Positions 7,781 to 16,167 of a stretch of 64,000 nt of DNA are shown piece after piece. Origin of the DNA: JAOEGB01 sp041262585 (GTDB lineage: Bacteria; Actinomycetota; Actinomycetes; Streptosporangiales; Streptosporangiaceae); NCBI RefSeq assembly GCF_041262585.1, contig NZ_JBGCBZ010000016.1, positions 124,001 through 188,000 on the forward strand. The letters are read 5' to 3'. The notes beneath the pieces were generated by a model. The model was given only the letters and a program-made list of their open reading frames with translations, was not told the DNA's origin and made no database searches. Every line of letters starts with the position of its first letter. Position 1 is the stretch's first letter. The position numbers and the translations under genes were made by a program.

Positions 7781-7829
7781 GGACGCTAGCGTCCGATATT
7801 CGGACAGCTCCTCTGGCAGAGATTCGGAC
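7781..7829. promoter_or_regulatory. Cluster of palindromes before hmgA, candidate IclR operator
   Basis: A perfect 14-bp palindrome GGACGCTAGCGTCC (7781-7794) overlaps a second one, GTCCGA-TAT-TCGGAC (7791-7805). A third half-site ATTCGGAC recurs at 7822-7829, just before the ribosome site GGAGGGG (7832-7838). The position between IclR and hmgA makes it the likely regulator target. Confidence 0.5.
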
Positions 7830-7843
7830 ATGGAGGGGTCGCC

Positions 7844-9016
7844 ATGCCGTACTACCGCGTCGTCGGCCAGGTGCCGGGCAAGCGCCACGTCCAGTTCCGG
7901 CAGCCTGACGGCCGCCTCTACCAGGAGGAACTGATGGGCGAGGAGGGCTTCTCGTCCGACTCGTCGCTCCTCTACCACCGCCACGCCCCGACCGCGATCG
8001 TCAAGGCCGAGGCCGTGGACGTGGGCGCTTCCGGGCTCACGCCCAACCTGCCGCTCTCGCCACGCCACTTCCGCACCCAGGACCTGCCGCCGGGCGGCGA
8101 CCTGGTCTCCGGCCGTTCGCTGCTGGCGGGCAACGCCGACGTCCGGATCTCGTACGCCGCGGCGGACCGCCCCAGCGAGCTCTACCGCGACTCGATGGGC
8201 GACGAGTGCGTCTACATCGCCAGTGGCAGGGCCCGCTTCGAGTCGGCCTACGGGGCCATGGACGCCCGCGAGGGAGACTACGTCGTCGTCCCGACGGGGA
8301 CGATCCACCGCTGGGTGCCGGAAGGCCGGGTGACCGCGCTGGTCATCGAGGCCGCGGGCCACATCCGGCCGCCGAGGCGCTATCTGTCCCAGTACGGCCA
8401 GTTCCTGGAGCACGCGCCCTACTGCGAGCGCGACCTGCGCGCGCCCACCGAGCCGCTGCTGTTCGACGGCGAGGAGGTGCAGGTCCTCGTCCGCACGCGA
8501 GGGGGGCTCACCCGGCTGACCTACGCCCACCACCCGTTCGACGTGGTCGGCTGGGACGGCTGCCTGTATCCCTACGCCTTCAACATCCACGACTTCGAGC
8601 CGATCGTGAAGCGCACCCACGCGCCGCCGCCGGTCCACCAGACCTTCGAGGGGCCCGGGTTCGTGATCTGCTCGTTCTGCCCGCGGCCGCTCGACTTCCA
8701 CCCGGACGCCGTGCCGATCCCGTACAACCACCACAACGTGGACTCCGACGAGTTCATGTTCTACGTGGGGGGCGACTACACGGCCAGGAAGGGCTCGGGC
8801 ATCGACGTCGGTTCGATCTCCCTGCACCCGGCGGGCTTCACGCACGGCCCCCAGCCAGGCGCGGTCGAGGCCGCCGTCGAGGCCGTACGGCAGGGCCGCT
8901 CGGCCACCAGCGAGATGGCCGTCATGCTCGACACCTTCCGGCCCCTCGACCTCGGCCCGGCGGCCCTGGCCTGCGAGGACCCCGGCTATGCCTGGACGTG
9001 GGCCGCCCGGGCCTGA
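7844..9016 (+). CDS. hmgA: Homogentisate 1,2-dioxygenase
   Basis: 390 residues of the homogentisate dioxygenase fold, which opens the homogentisate ring to maleylacetoacetate in tyrosine/phenylalanine breakdown. The C-terminal cupin shows the expected iron ligands: His296/His297 and Glu303 in NHHNVDSDE, and His334 in HPAGFTH. Length is typical of the shorter actinobacterial form. A GGAGGGG ribosome site precedes the ATG. No maleylacetoacetate isomerase or fumarylacetoacetase adjoins it, so the rest of the pathway must be elsewhere. Confidence 0.9.
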   Translation: MPYYRVVGQVPGKRHVQFRQPDGRLYQEELMGEEGFSSDSSLLYHRHAPTAIVKAEAVDVGASGLTPNLPLSPRHFRTQDLPPGGDLVSGRSLLAGNADVRISYAAADRPSELYRDSMGDECVYIASGRARFESAYGAMDAREGDYVVVPTGTIHRWVPEGRVTALVIEAAGHIRPPRRYLSQYGQFLEHAPYCERDLRAPTEPLLFDGEEVQVLVRTRGGLTRLTYAHHPFDVVGWDGCLYPYAFNIHDFEPIVKRTHAPPPVHQTFEGPGFVICSFCPRPLDFHPDAVPIPYNHHNVDSDEFMFYVGGDYTARKGSGIDVGSISLHPAGFTHGPQPGAVEAAVEAVRQGRSATSEMAVMLDTFRPLDLGPAALACEDPGYAWTWAARA

Positions 9017-9072
9017 TCCCGGATCTGTCCACAGAGTGTGTTCTTGTCGTCACCCATCGCTACTCTGTGGGG

Positions 9073-10218
9073 ATGCGTCACACGGCAGCCCGCACGGCCC
9101 TTCTCCTGGTCTGTGTCTTCGGGGCTGTGCTGCCGGGAGCCTGCGCGCGCCTGACGCCGCCCGCGCCCCGCATCACGATGTCCCCGGGCGCCGACGCCAT
9201 GTCGGCGCCGCCGGACAAGGGCCTCCTGGTGAAGTCCGCGGGCGGCAGGCTGACGAGCGTGCTCGCCTTCGCCGGGCGTGAGCTGGTTCCCGGCTCCTTC
9301 GACGCGTCCCACACCTCCTGGCGGTCGGACTGGACGCTGCAGCCGGGCACGGAATACGTGGTCAACGCCGTGGCCGTCAGCCGTGACGGCGTCGCGTCCC
9401 AGCTCGCGGGCCGGTTCCGGACCCTACGCCCGCAGCACGCGCTCGGCATCGGGTTCGTCGCGCCGTACGACGGCGAGACCGTCGGGGTCGGCATGCCGAT
9501 CATCGTGACGTTCACGGGACGCGTCCAGGACCGCGCGGCCGTCGAGCGCGCGCTGGAGGTCCGGGCGGGCGTCCAGGGCGCCTGGCACTGGGTCGGCGAC
9601 AGCCAGGTGGTCTACCGCACCAGGAAGATGTGGCCGTCGGGGCGGAAGGTCCTCTTCACGGCCCACCTCGCGGGCGTCCGCACCGGTCCCGGCACGTACG
9701 GCACGGCCGACCGGACCGTCTCCTTCACCGTCGGCCGCGCGATGGTGAGCACCGTGGACACCCTGACGCACCAGATGGTGGTGAGACAGGACGGCGAGGT
9801 CGTCCAGCGCATGCCGATCAGCGCGGGCATGGCCACGACCACGGAATACACCACGACCAGCGGCATCCATCTGACGATGGACAAGGGCAACCCGGTCCGC
9901 ATGATCTCGCCGGGCCGCGACGAGGGCGACCCCGGATACTACGACGTCATGATCGGCTACGCCGTGCGGATCTCCAACAGCGGCGAGTACGTCCACGCCA
10001 AGGACAACATCTGGGCCCAGGGCCGGGCCAACGTGAGCCACGGGTGCGTCAACGCCCGGCCGGACCAGGCGAGGTGGTTCTACGAGCACGCCCTCCGGGG
10101 CGATCCGGTCATCGTCACGGGCACCGACCGCACGCTGGAGTGGACCAACGGCTGGGGTTACTGGCAGCTCTCCTGGGCCGGCTGGCTCAAGGGCAGCGCG
10201 CTCGCGGATCAGAGTTAA
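9073..10218 (+). CDS. L,D-transpeptidase with N-terminal Ig-like domain, exported
   Basis: 381 residues. The N-terminus is a secretion signal (basic MRHTAAR, then ALLLVCVFGAVLPGACA). Cleavage after ACA is possible, or lipidation at the Cys, though the lipobox is imperfect. An Ig-like region (about 90-220) precedes the YkuD catalytic domain with the signature SHGCVN (active Cys325). It should make 3-3 cross-links in peptidoglycan outside the membrane, like LdtMt2-type enzymes. I start at the ATG at 9073: TACTCT lies 6 nt before it, suggesting a leaderless mRNA. The longer in-frame reading from 8206 is antiphase to hmgA and rejected. Confidence 0.9.
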   Translation: MRHTAARTALLLVCVFGAVLPGACARLTPPAPRITMSPGADAMSAPPDKGLLVKSAGGRLTSVLAFAGRELVPGSFDASHTSWRSDWTLQPGTEYVVNAVAVSRDGVASQLAGRFRTLRPQHALGIGFVAPYDGETVGVGMPIIVTFTGRVQDRAAVERALEVRAGVQGAWHWVGDSQVVYRTRKMWPSGRKVLFTAHLAGVRTGPGTYGTADRTVSFTVGRAMVSTVDTLTHQMVVRQDGEVVQRMPISAGMATTTEYTTTSGIHLTMDKGNPVRMISPGRDEGDPGYYDVMIGYAVRISNSGEYVHAKDNIWAQGRANVSHGCVNARPDQARWFYEHALRGDPVIVTGTDRTLEWTNGWGYWQLSWAGWLKGSALADQS

Positions 10219-10275
10219 CGTGAAAGGAGGAACCCTGACGGATCGGGATCCGTTCATTGCTATGGAGGCGAGGCA

Positions 10276-10707
10276 ATGGACTCGTGGATCGTCTGGCTCA
10301 TCCTGGCGGCGGCGCTGGGCATCGCCGAGATCTTCACGCTGACCGCCGCGCTCGGGCTCCTGTCCATCGCGGCCCTCCTCACGGCGGGGGTCGCCCTGAT
10401 CGGGTTCCCGCCCGGCCTCCAGCTCGCCGTCTTCGTCATCGCCTCGGCCGCCGGGCTGCTCGGCGTCCGGCCGATCGCGCGGCGGCACATCACCCAGCCC
10501 CCGCTCCAGCGCTTCGGGGTCTCCGCGCTCGTCGGCAAGCCGGCGTACGTCACCAAGGAGGTCACCGGGCGGGAGGGCAGAGTCCGCATCGGGGGCGAGG
10601 AGTGGTCGGCGCGGGCCTACGACGAGACCCTCGTCATCCCCGCCGGGTCCACCGTCGACGTCATCCAGATCGAGGGCGCCACCGCCCTCGTCTATCCCAG
10701 GGAGTGA
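10276..10707 (+). CDS. NfeD-family membrane protein
   Basis: 143 residues: two or three membrane segments in the first 75 residues, then a C-terminal OB-fold (GKPAYVTKEVTGREGRVRIGGEEWSARAY...VIQIEGATALVYP) typical of short NfeD proteins. These partner SPFH/flotillin proteins in membrane microdomain organisation. The SPFH gene begins 2 bp after its stop, so they form one operon. A GGAGGCGAGG ribosome site precedes the ATG. A CGGATC-GG-GATCCG palindrome (10239-10252) in the leader may be an operator. Confidence 0.9.
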   Translation: MDSWIVWLILAAALGIAEIFTLTAALGLLSIAALLTAGVALIGFPPGLQLAVFVIASAAGLLGVRPIARRHITQPPLQRFGVSALVGKPAYVTKEVTGREGRVRIGGEEWSARAYDETLVIPAGSTVDVIQIEGATALVYPRE

Positions 10708-10709
10708 GC

Positions 10710-11780
10710 ATGGACGCAGCCCTGATCGCCGGTCTGATCGTCGCACTGATGGCGGTGTTCACGGTGCTGCGAGCCGTCCGCATCGTGCCCCAGGCCAGAG
10801 CCGGGAACGTCGAGCGCCTGGGGCGCTACTACCGCACCCTCGGCCCCGGGCTCAACTTCGTCATCCCGTTCGTCGACCGGGTCCGGCCGCTGATCGACCT
10901 GCGCGAGCAGGTGGTGTCGTTCAAGCCGCAGCCCGTCATCACCGAGGACAACCTGGTCGTCGACATCGACACGGTCCTCTACTTCCAGGTCACCGACCCG
11001 CGAGCCGCGGCGTACGAGATCGCCAACTTCATCCAGGGCGTCGAGCAGCTCACCGTCACCACGCTGCGCAACGTCGTCGGCGGCATGGACCTGGAGAAGA
11101 CGCTGACCTCCCGCGACACCATCAACAGCCAGCTGCGCGGCGTGCTCGACGATGCGACCGGCAAGTGGGGCATCCGGGTCAACCGGGTGGAGATCAAGGC
11201 GATCGACCCGCCGAAGACCATCAAGGAGGCCATGGAGAAGCAGATGCGCGCCGAGCGGGACAAGCGCGCCGCCATCCTCACGGCCGAGGGCCAGCGGCAG
11301 TCGAAGATCCTCACCGCCGAGGGCGAGAAGCAGAGCGCGATCCTCCGCGCCGAGGGCGAGCGGACCGCGCTGATCCTCAAGGCCGAGGGCCAGTCGCAGG
11401 CGATCGACGAGGTGTTCCAGGCCGTGCACCGCAACGACCCGGACCCGAAGCTGCTCGCCTACCAGTACCTCCAGATGCTTCCCCAGCTCGCGCAGGGGCA
11501 GGGCAACACGTTCTGGGTGATCCCGAGCGAGGTCACGTCGGCGCTGCAGGGCGTCTCCAAGGCGTTCACGGAGGCGCTGCCGGTGTCCCCGGCGGTGCGG
11601 GAGCGCGAGCCGAGCCGCGCCGGGAGCGAGGCCGTCGCCGAGGCCGAGCGGGCCGCCGCTGAGGCCAAGGCCGAGGCGGAGGACACCCTGACGGCGGGTC
11701 CCCGGCAGATCGAGGCCGCCGGCCCCGAGGTGGACCCTCTTCAGCGCGCCGACGTGACCCGATCGACGAAGCGGGCGTAG
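10710..11780 (+). CDS. SPFH/stomatin-like (QmcA/flotillin-type) membrane protein
   Basis: 356 residues: an N-terminal membrane anchor (about 3-20), an SPFH domain (VPQARAGNVERLGRYYRTLGPGLNFVIPFVD...), then an A/E/R-rich coiled coil with repeated ILTAEGQR/KILTAEGEK units (about 185-230), and a low-complexity acidic/alanine tail. Family members oligomerise into inner-membrane scaffolds and often act with NfeD, encoded 2 bp upstream. The 3' end overlaps the convergent GTPase gene by 40 bp. The ATG at 10710 follows the NfeD stop directly, with GGGAG just upstream. Confidence 0.92.
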   Translation: MDAALIAGLIVALMAVFTVLRAVRIVPQARAGNVERLGRYYRTLGPGLNFVIPFVDRVRPLIDLREQVVSFKPQPVITEDNLVVDIDTVLYFQVTDPRAAAYEIANFIQGVEQLTVTTLRNVVGGMDLEKTLTSRDTINSQLRGVLDDATGKWGIRVNRVEIKAIDPPKTIKEAMEKQMRAERDKRAAILTAEGQRQSKILTAEGEKQSAILRAEGERTALILKAEGQSQAIDEVFQAVHRNDPDPKLLAYQYLQMLPQLAQGQGNTFWVIPSEVTSALQGVSKAFTEALPVSPAVREREPSRAGSEAVAEAERAAAEAKAEAEDTLTAGPRQIEAAGPEVDPLQRADVTRSTKRA

Positions 11781-13333
11781 CGGGCCAGCTCCTCCCCCGC
11801 GGGGGCGATGACCAGCTCCTCGCCGACCCGCTCGATGCCGGCCCGCAGGACCTTCGCCGCCTTGCGGGCCCGGCGTCCGCCGCCGATCCAGGCCACCAGC
11901 CGGGAGAGCAGCGCAACGATCAGCCCGGCGACCGCGCCGCCGATCAGCAGCACGGTCGGCCAGGGCGCCTGGCCCAGGGTCGGCGTCGGGGGCCTCGGCA
12001 GCATGAGGTAGCCGAGGGCGAACAGCGCGAGCAGCCAGAGCGCCCCCACCGCCATCGCCCCGGCGAGCAGCCACTGCAGCGTCCCCGCCATCCGCCACCA
12101 GCGGGGCGGCCGGGAGGCCCCAAGGGAGGTCGTGGTCACCGTCCGGTCCAGGGCGTCCGCCAGCTCGCCGGCCCGTGACCGCGCGGCATGCCGTACGGCT
12201 GACGCCCAGGGCTCCGGCACGCCCGCCGAGGCCGCCGCCCCGACCTCGCGCAGGGCCGTCTCCACCGCCGGGAGCTGGACGGAGGCCCCGATCGGAAGCT
12301 CCGAGCGCACCCGCGTCCGGAGGCGGCGGAGGGGGTCCGGCCTGAGTTTGCGCAGCCACCGCGTCACCGGCCAGCCGGTCGCGGCGACCGCCCGGTGCCG
12401 ATGGGCCTTCGCGACGGCCTCCACCACCAGCGGCACGGCGACCGCCTGAGAGAGCGCCTTCGACAGCGGCTTCCCCAGGACCCCCGGCATGGCCGGGGCG
12501 TTCTCGGGGGCGGGAGCCGTACCGCCAGACGTGGCCAGCAGGGCGTCGGCGGCCGTGCCGGCGTCGGCGGCCAGCCTGGACGCCCACGCGGCGCGGCGGG
12601 AGACCTGCCGGTCGAGCGCGGCGCGAAGCTCGGGCAGGCCCTGGCCGGTCTTGGCCGACACGCCGATGACCGGGATGTCGTGCAGGCCGTCAGCCTCCAG
12701 CAGCCTGCTCAGGTCGTCGAGGCAGCGCTTGACCGCCCGCTCGGGCAGCCGGTCGATTTGGTTGAGCACGACCAGCATCACGTCCCGGTGACGGGCGAGC
12801 GGCTGGAGGTAGCGCTCGTGCACGGCCGCGTCCGCGTACTTCTGCGGGTCGAGCACCCACACCAGCAGATCCACGACGGCGACCAGCCGGTCGACCTCCA
12901 GCCGGTGGGACAGCTCGATCGAGTCGTGGTCCGGCAGATCGAGCAGAATCAGTCCCGAGTCCTCCCCCGGGCGCTCGCCGACCGTGTGGCGGAGCGGGAT
13001 GTCGAGCCAGTCGAGCAGCGGACCCGAGCCGTCGGCGCCCCACAGGGCGGCCTGCGCCTTCGAGGTCGTGGGCCGGGTCACGCCGACCGGGGCCAGCTCG
13101 GTCTCCGACAGGGCGTTGAACAGCGACGACTTCCCGCTTCCCGTCGCCCCCGCGAGGGCGACGGCCGTATGGTCGACCGACAGGCTCCGCCGTACCCCCG
13201 CGCGTGCGACCACGTCACGGGCCCGATCCACCACCGCCTGGTCCAGCCGCCCCTCCGCGAGGTCGGCCGCCTCCGCCAGCGCCGCCAGCCGGTCGTCCAG
13301 CGTCGCCTCGCCCTTCCTGCGCAGGAGCCTCAC
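11741..13333 (-). CDS. Membrane-associated dynamin-like/YfjP-type GTPase
   Basis: 530 residues with a complete set of G motifs: P-loop GATGSGKS (62-69), DLPD (132-135), NQID (191-194) and SAK (226-228). Two hydrophobic segments around 410-480 probably anchor it in the membrane. Its ATG overlaps the stop of the upstream dynamin-like gene (ATGA, 13333-13330). Adjacent pairs of this kind are known in Streptomyces as DynA/DynB, which stabilise sporulation septa. Equivalence here is inferred from arrangement and motifs, not alignment. The 3' end overlaps the SPFH gene tail to tail by 40 bp. Confidence 0.82.
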   Translation of the reverse strand: MRLLRRKGEATLDDRLAALAEAADLAEGRLDQAVVDRARDVVARAGVRRSLSVDHTAVALAGATGSGKSSLFNALSETELAPVGVTRPTTSKAQAALWGADGSGPLLDWLDIPLRHTVGERPGEDSGLILLDLPDHDSIELSHRLEVDRLVAVVDLLVWVLDPQKYADAAVHERYLQPLARHRDVMLVVLNQIDRLPERAVKRCLDDLSRLLEADGLHDIPVIGVSAKTGQGLPELRAALDRQVSRRAAWASRLAADAGTAADALLATSGGTAPAPENAPAMPGVLGKPLSKALSQAVAVPLVVEAVAKAHRHRAVAATGWPVTRWLRKLRPDPLRRLRTRVRSELPIGASVQLPAVETALREVGAAASAGVPEPWASAVRHAARSRAGELADALDRTVTTTSLGASRPPRWWRMAGTLQWLLAGAMAVGALWLLALFALGYLMLPRPPTPTLGQAPWPTVLLIGGAVAGLIVALLSRLVAWIGGGRRARKAAKVLRAGIERVGEELVIAPAGEELARYARFVDRVTSAR

Positions 13334-15066
13334 AGAGCGCCCCTTTCCTGTACGGCTTTCGCCGCGTCCCTGAGGCGGGCGGACGTGTCGTCGGCGGGGC
13401 CGAGGCCGTCCAGCAGCGAGGTGAACCGCGACCGCTCATCGCCGATGATCTCGCGGACCCGGCGCCGGAGGTCCTCCCGGGCGCTCTGGGTCAGCGTCCG
13501 GACGGCCTGGTCGCCGAAGATGGCCTCCAGCAGCTTCTGGCTCAGCACGCTCGTGCCGCCCGCGATGCCGATCTCGATGCCGGTGATCCCTCCGGTGGAG
13601 GCGAACACCGCCAGCATCAGCATCACGCCCAGGCTGTTGACGCCGAACGACGCGGCCCGCGCGACCGTCCGCCTGTCGGTGCCCTCGGACCTGACCAGGT
13701 CGAGCACGTAGCCCTGCCACTCCCGCACGGCCGCGCTCGCCCGTGACGGCAGGCCGGAGGAGGCGCGGCCCAGCCGCCCGGTCACCGTGACGCCCGACTG
13801 CTCCAGCAGATCACGACCCGCCGGCATGGCGAGCCAGGACTCCACGGCCCGCTCGGCCGCCCCGTCGGCGGCGGCCCGGATCAGCGTCTCCACGCCGCTC
13901 TCCAGCGCCACCCGCAGCTCCTTGTCCGGGGCGGGCCGCCCGGTGAACGCGGCGGTGATGCGGTCGCGGAGCCATCCGACGCGGGACTCCAGCGACCGCA
14001 TCAGGTCTCCCGTGCCGATGAAGTCCTGCCAGCGGGCCAGGACCTCGCCGCGGAGCAGCAGGCCGTCCCGCATGCCCTCGTCGAACGCGGACATCCCCGA
14101 GTCATAGGCCTTCTCCACAACGGCGCGCAGCTCCGCGATCCCGGCGCGCTGCCTGTCGACGCGGTCGGCGAGCGCGGGCACCCGCGTCCCCAGGCTGTCA
14201 AGCGCGCCGGTGAGCGTCTGCCGCACCACGGCGGCCCGCGCCCGCGCGTCGACCGAGAGCCGGGCGAGCCAGGTCGCGATCGGCTGTACGGCATGCGCGG
14301 GCAGCCTCGCATGCTCCGACGGGAGCTCCAGCTCGGGGACGGCGAACAGAGGAGCGTCGCCCAGGCCGTGCTCCCGGAGCAGCCGGGTCAGGTCGGCGGT
14401 CACCGGTTCACGCGCCTCCGCGGGCACCCGCTGCAGGATGATCGCGAGAGCCGTGCTGCGCTCCCGGGCGAGCCGCAGGAAGCTCCACGGCACCTCGTCG
14501 GCGTAACGGGCCGCCGTCGTGACGAACAGCCACAGATCGGCCGCCGCGAGGAGCTGCGCGGCCAGCTCGCGGTTGGCGGAGACGATCGAGTCGATGTCGG
14601 GGGCGTCGAGCAGGGCCAACCCGGCCGGCAACCTGTCGGCGGTCGCGATCCGGAGGGTGCCCGGCTCGCCACGGCCGCCCCCAGTCGGCCCAGTGGTTCC
14701 GGGCGGCGTGGTGACCCTGGGCAGCCCCGGAAGGACGCTCGTGGAGGTGAACCAGGCCGCGTCGGCCGGGTTGCACACGAGCGTGGGGGCCAGCGTCGTC
14801 GGTCGCAGCACCCCCGGCTCGGTGACGTTCGCTCCGACCAGCGAGTTCACCAGGGTGGACTTGCCCGCGCCGGTCGAGCCGCCGACCACGGCCAGCAGCG
14901 GCGCGTCGATGGCGGCCAGCCGGGGCAGGAGATAGTCGTCGAGCTGCCCGCTCAGCTCCTTCAGGGCGCGCCTGTCGGCCGCGACGTCGCCGATCGCGAG
15001 AGGGAACAGGTCGTGATCGAGGTGTTGCCGCAGCGTCTTGAGGGCCGCCAGGAGCCCGTCGTTCAT
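13330..15066 (-). CDS. Dynamin-family GTPase, partner of the downstream GTPase
   Basis: 578 residues. P-loop GGSTGAGKS (62-70), switch-type LLDAPDIDSI, but a degenerate G4 position (IILQRVPAE in place of N/TKxD). Mostly helical after the G domain, with a hydrophobic segment at about 490-520 (GVMLMLAVFASTGGITGIEIGIAGG). It is the first gene of a two-gene operon, translationally coupled to the second GTPase. The combination of a full and a degenerate G domain in one operon is like the Streptomyces DynA/DynB pair, so a role in septation or membrane remodelling is plausible but unproven. Confidence 0.8.
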   Translation of the reverse strand: MNDGLLAALKTLRQHLDHDLFPLAIGDVAADRRALKELSGQLDDYLLPRLAAIDAPLLAVVGGSTGAGKSTLVNSLVGANVTEPGVLRPTTLAPTLVCNPADAAWFTSTSVLPGLPRVTTPPGTTGPTGGGRGEPGTLRIATADRLPAGLALLDAPDIDSIVSANRELAAQLLAAADLWLFVTTAARYADEVPWSFLRLARERSTALAIILQRVPAEAREPVTADLTRLLREHGLGDAPLFAVPELELPSEHARLPAHAVQPIATWLARLSVDARARAAVVRQTLTGALDSLGTRVPALADRVDRQRAGIAELRAVVEKAYDSGMSAFDEGMRDGLLLRGEVLARWQDFIGTGDLMRSLESRVGWLRDRITAAFTGRPAPDKELRVALESGVETLIRAAADGAAERAVESWLAMPAGRDLLEQSGVTVTGRLGRASSGLPSRASAAVREWQGYVLDLVRSEGTDRRTVARAASFGVNSLGVMLMLAVFASTGGITGIEIGIAGGTSVLSQKLLEAIFGDQAVRTLTQSAREDLRRRVREIIGDERSRFTSLLDGLGPADDTSARLRDAAKAVQERGAL

Positions 15067-15113
15067 ACCCCCGACCTTCCCTCAAATCGGCCGCCGATGC
15101 CCGGAGAGGGGAC

Positions 15114-16162
15114 TCACTGACGCGGGGCACGGAGGACATAGCCCACACCGCGCAGTGTGTGAATCAGCTTCGGGCCGGTCGTGTCGACCTTACGCCTCAG
15201 ATAGGACACGTAGGACTCGACGATGTTGCGGTCGCCCGTGAAGTCGTAGCGCCACACGTGGTCGAGGATCTGCGCCTTGGACAGCGCGCGGCCCTCGTTG
15301 ACCAGGAGGTAGTGGAGCAGCTTGAATTCGGTCGGCGAGAGCCGTACGGGCCTGCCTCCTCGCCACACCTGGTGGGTGGTCTCGTCCATCTCCAGGTCCG
15401 CGACCTTCAGCCGGGCGGGAGCGCCGGGCTCGCCGCGCGTCCGGTGGAGCACCGTCCGGATCCTGGCCAGCACCTCCTCCAGGCTGAACGGCTTGGTCAC
15501 GTAGTCGTCCCCGTGGGAGAGCGCGTCGATCTTGTCTTCGACCGAGTCCCGCGCGGTGAGGAACAGCACGGGGGTCCGGCGTCCGGCAGCATCATGTCGA
15601 GCACGATCAGGTCGGGTCGCATCCGCTCGGCGACCTCCAGGGCCTCCTGGCCGTCCGACGCGGTCACCACGTGGAATCCGGCGTACCGCAGGCTCGCCGA
15701 GAGCAGCTCCCTGATGTTCGCCTCGTCGTCCACGACGAGGACCGAGGCAAGGTCCACGGCGACGATCATGCTGCCCTGGTCACTGATCGCGACGAGTCGT
15801 GCCCGCCAGAGCCCGTCACCCGACAGGGCGGCGACCGTCTGCGGGACTTGTGACGTGACGGCATCGGGACCGGGCCGGCTCTCGACGGCCATCCCCGACT
15901 GGAGCAGGATCGTCCTTCCGTCACGGTCGCGGATCTCCACACGGCCCTCCGGCGGGACCCTCAGGTAGCTGAAGGCCGCCGGTCCGCGGTGCAGTCGCTT
16001 GACCACGTCGGCGGTCACCAGGCCGAGCTGCATGTCCACCCGGCTGACCAGGTAGTCGCGGAGCACCGACACGCTGGCCACTCCGATGACGGCCAGGGCG
16101 ACGGCGACCAGCGCCAGCATGGCCGCGCTGAGCCTGATCCGCAGTGGCGTCCGCCCCGACAC
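15114..16162 (-). pseudogene. Broken two-component system: sensor-kinase N-terminus fused to a frameshifted response regulator
   Basis: From a GTG at 16162, 5 bp after the neighbouring regulator's stop, the frame encodes a sensor-kinase N-terminus: a transmembrane helix (MLALVAVALAVIGVASVSVL) and an extracytoplasmic domain ending ...MIVAVDL. It then runs straight into a receiver start (ASVLVVDDEANIRELLSASLRYAGF...LIVLDMMLPD). HAMP, HisKA and ATPase domains are absent. At about 15574-15587 the receiver breaks: roughly 14 codons are lost and the frame changes. The rest (PVLFLTARDS...VTKPFSLEE and a complete winged helix to 15114) continues in another frame. I read this as two deletions, one removing the kinase core between two genes and one in the receiver. 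A sequencing error could explain the frameshift but not the fusion. Confidence 0.8.
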
Positions 16163-16167
16163 GGGCG

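Noticed and set aside
8206..9072. A long in-frame extension before the L,D-transpeptidase
   Set aside because: It lies in an alternative frame of hmgA with Arg/Pro-rich composition; the signal peptide begins at 9073.
10692..12587. A 631-codon leftward open frame over the SPFH and GTPase genes
   Set aside because: Antisense or alternative-frame reading of two well-supported genes; no domain.
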